64,000 nucleotides of DNA from Paragonimus skrjabini miyazakii (lineage: Eukaryota > Platyhelminthes > Trematoda > Plagiorchiida > Troglotrematidae), in the NCBI GenBank assembly GCA_014338405.1, contig JTDE01000241.1, forward strand, positions 17,953 through 81,952, in the 5' to 3' direction. Made by a program: the position numbers and the translations under genes. Positions 20,561 through 31,500 of this stretch are shown one piece after another. The notes beneath the pieces were generated by a model. The model saw only the letters and a list, made by a program, of their open reading frames with translations, searched no databases and had not been told where the DNA came from. Numbering within the stretch: the first letter of the stretch is position 1; every line of letters starts with the position of its first letter.

Positions 20561-23500
20561 TTTCTTCAAACCTATTGATTCTCCCTTTTCATGAATCCCA
20601 GTTGCTTCTGTTTGTTTGTCCTCTTTTTGTTCGTCATACATTTATACTTATTTATTACTGTTACTTCGTAGACAATTGTCAAGACCAACAGCAGCCCGTG
20701 CCATCGTACACACAGGTACGGATCAAAGATGAAATTGATATGATTCTTTTTTGAATGGGGCGCATTTGTGTGCAGCCGGTTGTTTACACACTGGACTATA
20801 GAGTAGTTTGACAGTCTAAACAGCGGCGCATTCGGAAAAGCAACGGACGTTCACATGAACCTAGTTTCATATTTGTATCCCGCAATGCAAACACAACATG
20901 AGAAAATAATGCTACAAAATTATGATACCAATGAAAGACATTATTCACCAGTTGCATAAATGATAGTAGATATGAACTGTTTCTTCATTAAATTCGACGC
21001 TTGCCAGATTCTGTTATGTCGAGGATGAGGCTGATTTACTTAAGTTTGCATCAAATAATTTCCCAACCACAATGAAATTTCCGTTACTTGCATCAGCCGG
21101 CCTTAGTCTAAATCTGCGTGCATTAGCTGTAGGTATTGGACAAAACATGTCAGCAGTTTAGTTTCAGACCACAGCTGGAGATTTTTGATTGGCTATCTTT
21201 CAACTATATTCTGAAAAATCTACACTGATTCTGCTTCGGATCTGGATTGCTTAATTATTGTTTACCCGTAATTCTTGATACAATTCGTCCGTTCTCTTTG
21301 TTCCTACTAGCTAGTATTTACGATCACTTAACTATCAATTTCCCAACCACATTTGTCCTATTGAATATGGTCATGTTTCTTGTACAACTGAAAACTTGTT
21401 TTGAGTCAGTTTTATAAGGGATAGTTTTTTTGTTATTCAAAACCGAGCAGTACTTGGCACCTGAGACCACTGTAATTTGGGACTTTTCCTAGTCTTGCGT
21501 AATAAATGCCGTCATCGCGTACGGGACCATTGTTTAACTCATGATATGAAAAGTAGACATCTCACATGTGAAACCACCGTTGGTCAGTATGGTAGTCTCA
21601 GTAGTATGTGTTTAGTGGACAAAATTCGTCGGAACCACACGACCGATGTCGTGGTTTTTGCTATACATCAGGTATGCGTACCTGGTGGACTGTGACCACA
21701 CGCCTACCACAAGTCATCCAAGAGCTTAAAGCAAACTGAGTTTTCTTCTAGAGTTCCCGTTAATGAGGAAAGCCGGAGAACTAACTCGTTAGTTTCTACA
21801 GTTGGTTAGCTCCAGCTAGCTTTCACTTATAATCGCTTTCATCAATCCGGTTACTCTGCTCAACTTAGCTGCATTCTCGACTTTTGCTTCGATCGGTCTC
21901 GAGGAAAACTTGGATTTCTTTGGTTTACATGGACAGCGTTTCTTCGATGGTTCAACCACACCTTCCTTCTGTCGGAAGCCTATATAAACCAAATCGTGTA
22001 TGCACGCTTCCGGCCAACTCAACACAGACCGGTATTTTTACCGAACAGAGCGTATCGACATGCCTGAAACAGTGCCTGATTAGCTACAACTGCAGACAAA
22101 TGTACTGCGAAGAAGTGAAAACTAAATAATTCTTCCACGAATGTACATGCATAACGTGCCTAAAACGTTCGTATTAATTAAGCTACCATACAGAAGTGTT
22201 GTGTTATTTGAGCTGAATCTCCGAAAATCAAACTCGGCAATCAAACTAACATTGCATTGTCTCGCTGTGATAACCAAAAAACAATGGATACCTCTGCAGC
22301 TCACATAGATGAGTCAACCGGTTATTGAAAGTTACAACTATCAGTTCATGTGTAACTGCGATATCATCAACCCCGAAAGAATTGAATAAACTGATCGTTG
22401 GAATTGCAGCATCTATATCCAGGTAGTCAGTTAAACAGATTTCACATTATCGATCAGTCATCGCTTGGTCGAAAGCTGATAAAACATAGATCGTTCTACC
22501 CACTTTAGACTTCTATTGCCTAGACCAAACTTATTTCTGTTGTAGGTGATTGAAACTTCATTCCTCACCCGCCCGAAATCCAGCCTGCGTATTGAAAACC
22601 AACTCACATTCACTTTGAATTTGCCTTAGTTTCAGTTGATTCGACTCCTGTGATTTAGAACGTGTTGTTTTGCTGCTTCTTCTTCCATTGAGGCAACCTA
22701 CGTTTGTGCAGACAATTCGGCTTCCACATAACTCAAGCGAATTGGCAGAACAGAAGATATCGTTGAGTTTCGGTCACTATCAACCAGTTAAGATTATAGG
22801 CTGGCTAATGAAAAATGATTTTGCAGTAGTCTACGTGACTTACTGTGCGGCAGCGATGATTATTATGTACAAGAGGTACCGTAACAATTAATTAATCGAA
22901 ACATTTAATCCAGGAGTAATCCAGCTGTTACTGAGGTCTTCTATAGAAATTTTATCGGTTTACATACTGATCATTTTGTCTTCGATATATGTACAACACT
23001 GAACTTCACCAATCCAACCGAAAGCCGAACAATTTGAAACCGATCGAAGTAGTAGAAATTGATAAAAAGCAGAGGATCAGATCGGTTATTGCCAGACTTT
23101 CTTTAAGAATACCTTGAATTCGTCAATGTTTCTACTGCTGGCCTGTTTATAGACTATATTATCACTGGTAGGACTTCTATCTGTCAGAGAATTGGTAGTA
23201 CTTCTGCAATATCCAAGTATGTACCTCTTAATTTCGGCCGACTGCTTGCATAGCCGTGGCTTTAAAAGTGTTTGGTAAAGAAATGTTTCATCTCACAGTC
23301 ACTAACATCGAGTCTAATGACTAATCCCAGTTTATTTCCAGCCAGTCAAGCTCCACTCCTGACAATAGTTTATCTAATTCAGCCGGTTTTACTTTTTCTA
23401 AAAAATAAACCTGCAGCGCCTTTTTCCTGAAACGCAGTAGTGTTGGTCCATAATAATTCCGTCGACAGAAGGCAACTTGTGCCGTTCACCGGATTATCGT

Positions 23501-26015
23501 CGTTTACTGCGTGCAACTTAACTCGGCCGTTCTGCAAGTCGCCACCGTTCCTTTGCCTGTTCCGTTTAAGTGGACGATTTACTCTTTTCCTCTATTGCCT
23601 TTCTTTCAGAGTATGCTGACATACATTAGTTAGTAGTTTTTATCCCGGTGCTTACTTCCACTAGCTTTTGCGGATAAGGCTTGAAGATTTGGCCAGTTGG
23701 TCTGCTTCTTACTTCTTCACTTTCGATACTCCAGAATGTCATGAGGCTTGGTTTACATCCTTTAGGTGATCATAGTTTTTCTGTCGACCGCGGCTTGACT
23801 TCCTATGACCATTAAACTACTTCCAGGCCCCCTTCCATAAGATACTTTATCTAACAGCTTTATGTGGTCAGGTCAGATGATTGCATGTGAAAGAAATTTT
23901 TACTCCCTTAACCTCAGAATAGTGCGTTTATAGTGCCGAGTGATTTGTCGTTTCGTTAGCCCACACACAATTCCACATCGTTTTTACTGCTCTGCAGTTT
24001 TGTCTGTAATTTTCGAGGGGGACTTTACACTCATGGCAAATTTACTCAACCGCTTTTTCCAATGTGTTTGTACTTCTTCCACAATCATGTTTGATGTTAT
24101 CACTTTCAAGCAATTGATTGCTGGCGATGAACTTGCCGAGAGGATTATTTTAACTCGTCCTCTTTTATGATCTGTTTCAGTTCATTTATACATAATTCCG
24201 ACGTACTGAATCATCAATTGTTATTACGCTTGTAGTATCGTACTATGACTCAGTCATCATTTTTGCTTACCACCATTCGTAATTGAAGTTTTCTGACTCA
24301 CGTTTTTGGTGGATCAGAATTTTTCTAAAGCCGTTTTTACCACTGCAAGTACACAGGCACGTCAGCTATTTGTCATTCAGATGTCGTTCGGTATTGTTAC
24401 TATTGATACTGGGATGGCCATGTTTAGTTTGTTTGATTGGTTGTGCCGAAGAACGTGAAACTATTGGCTATTTGTGTATTAGTCTGTGTTGACTACAAGC
24501 GAGTAGTCCAAAATTGTACTAAAAGTCAACGTGAAAGAACTCAGCTGGAGTACCGAGCGGTTACTGAACTCATCTGGAAACAAATGATGTCGACCATGTT
24601 GGTTTTGTCAGGATTTAATACTTCTTTTCTAAAACTAAACAATCTATGAAACTGCAAAAGCTACAACTGATTGTGATTGACATCCAACCTAAACGTGCTT
24701 AGTAAGTTTGCCTATATATATTCAGTGAAGCATGTTTGGTTCATTCGTAAGGAGTTGGTTTTTATTTTTACGTCTTCTGGTGCATGCAGTACACAATTGT
24801 GGTGAACTCTTGTACCACGATCGCATGCAGAAAATGTGTCTTTCAGAAATTCATCCTACTTGCAACTGTCATCACATTTCTGCTGAACGTTTTCTCACTG
24901 TTTATTGTTTGACATTCTGTCACCTTTATGTGAACATACTTCTTTTAATGAGCTCATTCTCTTCTAACTGATAACCGTGTTGTGAGGTTCCTTCAGTTGT
25001 ATGGTTCTTTCAGCTGCGGTTCCTTCAATTTTTGTGATTCCTTCAATTTAAATCCTTTCTGCTAAGGCACTTGAGTATCTCACTAATTCACACTGAATTT
25101 AAGAGCATTTTTATTGCAACTGTGTCATATAAATTACATTTGTTTCAATCACCTTTTCTGACATATTTGGTCTTTGCAGGTAGTCTTACTGATCCGACCG
25201 TCTGAATCGACGTTAGTGGGATTGTCGATTGCGCCTCAGCAAACCTGTCATCCTAAATCGCCAGAGATGATTTAAAAGACCATGTACACTGATAAACAAA
25301 TTAGACACTTCATTGTATCTGGGAAGGAAATCAGAATTTTGAAGCAGTTGATTTATTACTTTGAGAACTGGTGCATGGTTAAACATTACGTCATAGTTTG
25401 AACTGACTTATTTACGTACTCTGTGAACTAGTTTACTATGAGCACGAAATTAAACTGCGTGGCGTTTCATTGAGATAATTGAGGTTTTCGATTGTATACC
25501 ACAAGGAGTTAGCTACCATAATACTCATGTGAGGTGAATAAGTTCTGGATGTCTAACCAGTTTTTCTGATCTCACCCGAGCAATGAGCACACATATTCGT
25601 GTTGGACGCATCCTGGTGATAAAACTGATACGTTTCTTCTCCAGTTTTCTTATACATAAACCAATAGCAGTTGAGTTAACCACGGTTCGGACTCGAAACG
25701 CTGTGACAGTAATCAGTGTTTTTATTACAACCCCTTCAGTTTGTGTTATAGCGTGAACTTTGACTTTACCTAATAATCAGCAGCAGGCGATACCTAGTTC
25801 ATATAGATATACATAATTTTGTTAGCAGTATCTCTATATACTGCGCCGGACACGGATAGGCTTACTGCGTGCCTCTGGTAAATAAATCAGTGTTTACTAT
25901 GAAGTATGGTCCATAAGTGAGGTTTTCAACCGGCAATTGCAGATTAGTACACAATAGCTGTCTGGTTGCAGGTTCATTGTTCACACTTCTTATCCTGTGG
26001 GACGCCGGGAACATT
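20561..26015. other. Long gene-less AT-rich interval
   Basis: Scanned on both strands. The open frames (21,477-21,695; 21,884-22,129; 22,670-22,891; 23,940-24,170; 24,283-24,649; 24,732-24,971) are all under 85 codons and carry no motif I recognise. 21,816-22,025 on the minus strand has a Lys/Pro/Cys-rich stretch (KKRCPCKPKKSKF) that is probably chance. It is presumably intergenic or intronic; no repeat families were named. Confidence 0.4.
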
Positions 26016-26760
26016 GACAGTTTTATAGGAAACTTATGGCTTTTTGGGTTTTCAGACCTAGATACCGGCTTTGCTTTAGTTAATTGTTGTATTCTCTGGG
26101 ATTATTTTCTCATACACTGGTCCCATGTTGATGTATGGCCACTATTGGTTTTGTAACGACACAAGCAATGCAAGAGACTCAGGTGTTCACCATTTCCAGT
26201 GTTATTCTTCACAGGCGACCCATTTCTTCCTCCTTGTTCAGTTTTGTCATGTATTATATTCTAGAAGGCACACTTGAGAAGTCTAATGTTCTTGATGTTG
26301 GGTTTTCTTCCCTAGACTAAGCTGATCGACATGTTTTGATGTCACCTGGCGCCTCTGTCGAGGCTATGCAAATCATGGTGAACAGGACGAGTAAATGGCC
26401 TGATCTCTATTGCATACGTTTCAGAATATCAGAGTGCGGAATACTACTTCAAGACTTGGTTGTTTCAACTCTTGCTTCCTTTAATTTAGGTAGTTCGCCT
26501 GAGACTGTGGACCTTTTCGCATAGCCGGACAATACTTTCTCTTCAACTTGTAATATCGCTGAGATGCCAACATTGAGAACAGTATAGACACGTGTTGCCT
26601 TTTTAAACCTGCACCATCAGAAAGTCGTCCCGTTGTCGCTGGAAAGAAGGATGTATGATGGTTATGTGTGATCTACTTTCCTTTATGGTACAGAAACGTG
26701 GCCTGTTCAAGTGACTGACTGTGCTTAACCACTATAGTCTCCACTAAATGCCCTGCATCA
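26016..26760 (+). pseudogene. LINE reverse transcriptase remnant, plus strand
   Basis: RPISSSLFSFVMYYILEGTL (26,219-26,278) is the RT block 'GCPISPFLFNFVMDDILEGAL'. A frame change in the YADD area follows, so the catalytic box is unreadable. Then come LMSPGASVEAMQIMVNRTSK, YCIRF, LLQDLVVSTLA (the 'KCKVLLQDW' strand) and ETVDLFA (compare 'ETVDHFVYLGS'). STCNIAEM and TRVAFLNLHH match 'ARVAFANLRHLW'. VVPLSLERRMYDGYV, a stop, and STFLYGTETWPVQVTD (about 26,672-26,720) complete the 'SLKGRVYxxxVRSxLLYGxETWP' block. The end is truncated: nothing after the ETWP block can be aligned. Several stops show it is inactive. Confidence 0.85.
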
Positions 26761-27800
26761 TGCAGGATGATCACTCAATCAACATGGCAATTCGCCCGGG
26801 TGTATTTTCAATTTTTTCGAATATAACAGCAATAATTCATATAGTGAAGGTCACACAGTTTTTCCCTTCTAGCCATATATTCCATACACCACCTCAGTGT
26901 TTTGTGCGCTGGACCTTAATCACCGACGTCACTGACAGCTGGATAATACTGCGTTTACTGCAGTGGGTCACACTCGTACGCATGTATGCACCGGTTTCTC
27001 ACAATCTGCACAAACCGTGACAGGAATAGTGACGGTATGACTGATGATCAGCGTTCTAATGCTGATGCAATGTGTACAATTCAGACGGTCGTTTGAACCT
27101 ATAACGTAACGCATAAAACACTAAAAAAAATAGTCTCTATTAAACAGCCTTTCTGTAAACGCTTGTAACAATTTTACATTATTTAAAAATGCATCCACTG
27201 TGTATTTTAAACTGGGACTGTTTTGTAGTAACAACGAATAGCTCTCGACCGTCGAGCAGTCTGAATTTCTGGCGACTAAGATTGCTTACTTTTTCAGAAA
27301 TATCCAGTGATCTTGTGGGTGCTGTTCTACAAATTTTGATATTCAGCTTTTTCTCTTCTCAGTCAAGACACAGTTTGCATTGGGGTAATAGCATCTTTAG
27401 AATGCTGTATTTGTCTCAGCTGAGTGGACGTCTCTCGGGCCACTAACCAGGTCCTACGTTGGCTGAGGCTTGGGATAATCGATCCCAGTGCAAGTTTGTA
27501 CGGCTGACATGTTCTGGCCTCATCGCAAGCAGTGCTCAACTGATACTTTAGATTCAAATCATGCATACTCAAACGCGACTCAAGGAATCGAATGTCGGTC
27601 GCGATTTTGTTGTTGTGCCCGAGAAGACACGCAATACGTAATGTAAAGTGTAAATTTTTCACAGCTGTTGCAGGGTGTTCAGTCAGCTCATAGGTTCTTG
27701 GTTGGTTGGAGTGAACAGTGGTCAACTCATACATTTTTGGCAGTTGCTGTTGGTATGTGGTCTAAGTACTATTGATTTCTACATCACGATTGTGTATCTT
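26761..27800. other. Gene-less interval downstream of the 26 kb LINE
   Basis: Contains a 123-codon minus-strand frame (27,363-27,734) and several shorter plus-strand frames. None has a recognised motif or convincing splice signals. The minus-strand frame lies about 450 bases beyond the neuropeptide stop codon and could be untranslated sequence of that transcript or chance. Confidence 0.35.
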
Positions 27801-27811
27801 CCAGGAAAACT

Positions 27812-28177
27812 CTAAATTATGGCAATCACATTAATCTGTCCCTCGGTAATTTTTCTAGACTGATCCAAAGCTGCCTGTGCTTTATCGTTACTATCTGTGT
27901 TCGACCCTGAAACTTTGATTTTAGGTTGGATAGAATATTGTGTGATCCTTCTCTTAAATTTTGGAGACACAACAACACGAACACTTTCCAATAACTGCTT
28001 ACTATCGTGATAATTAAGCCCAACAATTACGATGCAAATGCTAAACCAATTCACCAAGATCAGTCGGTTATAAGAATCCAATTGGATACAAACAAGGAAC
28101 GAACATTTCATTCTTTTTACTGCAATGTACAACGGTGATTGTGGATAGGTTGATCTCGTTCTGTCCAGCTGCGACAT
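27812..28177 (-). other. In-frame open extension just after the neuropeptide stop
   Basis: An ATG follows the neuropeptide TAA with no gap and in the same frame, opening 121 codons. The translation has no neuropeptide-like repeats; its only dibasic motif of note is in KFKRRITQYS and has no amidation Gly. I favour 3' untranslated sequence. A second cistron or stop readthrough would be unusual and nothing else supports either. Confidence 0.3.
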
Positions 28178-28459
28178 TTAACGTCCTAAGCGTACAAACT
28201 CTCGCTTATTTGGCGGCATCCAATATCTCTCCATGAACTCTCGTCTGGAACGCTTACCCAATCGAACAAAGTCTTTTTTGGCTCGCCAGGATTCCACCGG
28301 TATGATATTTTGGGCCGCTTCTTCCTCTGTAAGCCATGGATAGGGTCTTTCTTGTTCCGTGGTGTATTGGGTCATGTAGAGAGGTTCGGATAATGCTTTG
28401 GTCACAGTTAAATGTAACATAATGCACAAGGCACTCAGCGCCAGCTTGGCTGCGAGCAT
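28178..28459 (-). CDS. FVRLamide-type neuropeptide precursor
   Basis: A 93-residue secreted prepropeptide. Residues 1-22 (MLAAKLALSALC and the following hydrophobic stretch ending TVTKA) form a signal peptide with a likely cut after Ala22. Residues 23-60 are an acidic spacer rich in Glu, Tyr and Pro. Then Lys61-Lys62 / DFVRLG / Lys69-Arg70 releases DFVRL with a C-terminal Gly for amidation. SRR (71-73) and EFMERYWMPPNKR (74-86) follow, ending in the dibasic Lys85-Arg86. EFVRLGR (87-93) then ends at the stop, giving EFVRLamide after loss of the last Arg. Expected products are DFVRLamide and EFVRLamide, with EFMERYWMPPN as a linker peptide. FVRLamide peptides are, to my knowledge, a flatworm neuropeptide family acting through G-protein-coupled receptors. 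The start has a good context (CGAA before ATG). Upstream, the minus strand reads a pyrimidine-rich tract ending TGTTTTAG near 28,495, a possible splice acceptor for a 5' untranslated exon. All cleavage and amidation sites are intact. Confidence 0.93.
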   Translation of the reverse strand: MLAAKLALSALCIMLHLTVTKALSEPLYMTQYTTEQERPYPWLTEEEAAQNIIPVESWRAKKDFVRLGKRSRREFMERYWMPPNKREFVRLGR

Positions 28460-28494
28460 TTCGTGAATACTGTTGTACGACGGCTTTATGGTTC

Positions 28495-28515
28495 TAAAAC
28501 ATAGCCGTTAGAAGA
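28495..28515 (-). promoter_or_regulatory. Possible 3' splice site upstream of the neuropeptide start
   Basis: On the minus strand, a CT-rich run is followed by GGCTATGTTTTAG and then AACCATAAAG, about 35 bases before the ATG. This fits a spliced 5' leader, either ordinary or trans-spliced. Only the short motif supports it. Confidence 0.35.
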
Positions 28516-28519
28516 AGAC

Positions 28520-31500
28520 AGTGAGAAATAATTAACATAATATATGTAGGCTAGGGCAATTAAAACGGAAACGTATACTTATAAAATAGTGCTCGTTGTT
28601 TTTACGAGCTGAATGTCACTCACACCCAAGCATAATTTTGGGAAGACGAATTTTGGGAACAACTGATAATTTTGAATACTGCTGTTTTTGAGGTTCATCA
28701 ACTCATGCAAATCATTGTCACAGTTAAAGTTTGAGCTTCTATCTTTTTGTTTATTTAAACGAGCTTTCACTCACAACTTCACAGTCTTCTCACACTCAAC
28801 CTGTTCAAAGAGTTAACGTTAGCAATGCAACTATAATGCCTTAAATGTAAGTCTGAGATGGTTCGGTCATCTTATGTAGGAACAAAATGGCCGTTGTAAT
28901 GATAACTTAATTTGAATTTCGCTAAAGAAACTCAACTTCAGACGTTTTAAACCAATCAACACGACTGTCACATAAAATCGGCTTCTGCCAAATAGGACTT
29001 GACAATTTTGTGGAGCAAGCTGTGATTCCATTTCAGAGACTTGAGATAGTTACAATATGGGCTTTACATTAGCGCAGGTTTTTCATGTGTTTCGAATATT
29101 CCTGAGAATACTTGATGTAGTTAAACCCAACTTATTCTGATGACAGCTCGGACAAACAGTGCTTGATCTTGTTAGAAAAGATGAAGAAAGACTTCTTGGC
29201 TTTGTACAGGTTTTTTGGTTTGCAAATTTGTTATTTAAAACTTCTGATGGATATTAGATAATAAAATGCATCGTTGAAATTCCTAGAAGTGGTCATTCAC
29301 CTTGTGCTGTGCATTACATACTCAATCAGCTACGTGATCTAAGACTGTCTATTACTATCGTTCTTGATGGCTTGATAACAAATATAACCTGACTGTGTAT
29401 ACTGCGAAGCAAAATTCACTGGGTACCAGGTTATGGTGATCAATTTTTCATTAGGTGAATTCATAAACAGAGGCTCCACTTGATACTTACGATTTTTTGT
29501 ATTATCTTGTTGGCTAATAATAGGCTGTTTGGATGAAGGTGATTAGTCAAGACCACAAGATGATTGCACGTGTTTCTCACTTACTGTTTTAACTTCGAGG
29601 TATTTTCCAAGCGACAATTTCAGTCTGAATAAGTGAAAAGGAATTACGTAGGTTCATCTGAAAACGGTTTCTTTCCCACGGCTCTCTGCCATCAACCAGA
29701 ACCCGGGCAGAACTGCTTGTCGAGCTTGTGAGTGGCCTGCTATATCTGATAACAGGCAATCTGTTTCTGTTCTATCTTATGGTGCTTAGGAATTGAGGAT
29801 ATTCATTCACTTTCGTGAGTGACTCTCTGAAAGTATCGAGCCTTTACTCTGGAATGTAACCGTCTTAGAACGACACTACTTCGTAGTCAGGGCAATCGGA
29901 TTTGTGAACCTTTTTTTTCGGACCGCACAGCGTTTTTTATCTTCTGAGGCCGTCTTGCTTCTTAGTTTATCATAGGCGTGGTGGCATTCTGTGTGGTTTG
30001 TATTCTCTCATTGAATAAACCGCTCACCGGATGGCTCCTACTGGCTGTTTAAGAAATCTTAATAGGATCCGAAAATAGTTTCAGCTAAGGGCACACTGAG
30101 TCGATCCATTCTGCTAGTTACGTTCACCGAATGCCACGCTGATCTTGCTGATTATCATCGGGGACCAGACAGGTGTTTTTTTCCGGCTGTCTAAAGCGGT
30201 TTCATGTAACTCTTCTTGACGGCTGATCCCGATTCCATTTCTGCTTGAGGTGATCTCGTTCTTTAGATAGATGTTTCTTGAATTAATTAACATACATTCC
30301 GTCGTTTTTTAGTATGAACACAGGAGTTAGATCTGTTGAACTCACGATGGAGGAGTCATTGTTATTCATTCTGACGGCATTACCCCGTTCGACGGTGAAA
30401 CGTTTGCAACCGAAATGCCAAGCTCGATACACATTTGAACACCGAAATCTATAAGTTATCGGATACTTCGATGTTGCAAATTTGGCAGCAGTAAATGTGG
30501 AAGTGAATTTCAAGGTTTTAGTCTTACTCGTGTTAGAGAGTGGTATGCTCATCGGGAAAGTACAAAGTGGAACTACAATACATGTTGCAATACACTGCTT
30601 CGCTATCACGTTCAAATTGGTCGCGCAAACTAGGACAATTTTGCATGAAATATCCGCATACCAAGGTTGTCATAATTAATGAAACAACACAACTCTTTGG
30701 GAAACCCGTCTTGACATAATTGCATAATCATAGGAAACTTACTAAACCTACTACATTAAACCAACTCTGGGCATGCAAACAATATTCTTTCGGCTTACAA
30801 CGGAGATCAGTCGTATACATTGCGCCTGCTTCTTTCGTGACATCTTTATCAATTGCGGTTTATAACTTTAGAATTCACGCGCTCATTCATGAGGTGAATC
30901 AGGGTATTTTAACATCTCATTTATCGGTATGATCCTGCAGAGTATGACTATGGTCGATATTTCCCAATTTCTTTCAGTCAATGTTTTGCAGTGTACTGTG
31001 TCAGGGAGGACAGGTTGTAATGGTGTTTGTTTTTTTGCCACTTAGTTATTCTTTCACTCCCGTCTGACATTTTCCTCCTTCACACGCCCGCGGTTACTAA
31101 TTCTGCAAAATCCAGTCACGGAAACCAACGTGCTTTCTGTTCATTTTTCATTCCGAACCATCTAACTTACAAACATATGTTACTTAACACTTCCGGCCTC
31201 CTTCAAACTTATATTGATTTTCTGTCAGTGTTACCACTGCTCCGAGTAAGGTACACATAGTTGACATAGTTTATCTCAACCATTCTGCATCTACGCTTTA
31301 TGGCATGAAAGTGGAAGGCTTAGTTTACTTATTAGGTCAAACCACGAGCCAAAATACTGGTCTGCTTCTGTGTTTGGAGTGTTCTTTGTTTGCGTGTGGA
31401 TACAAAAGATTGCAATTTATAAGCAGTCCTCAATTTATCTTAGTATTCTTTTGAACAAGTGAAATTTTCAAACGTTTCTTTGAAGGTCCATTAACCAATA

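Noticed and set aside
21816..22025. Lys/Pro/Cys-rich minus-strand frame as a small basic protein
   Set aside because: Short, with no start context, no homologous motif, and an overlapping equally long frame on the other strand.
30283..30680. Exon with donor ATCGTGAGTT on the minus strand
   Set aside because: Three frames are partly open over the same bases and none gives a recognisable protein; kept only as a note in the interval entry.
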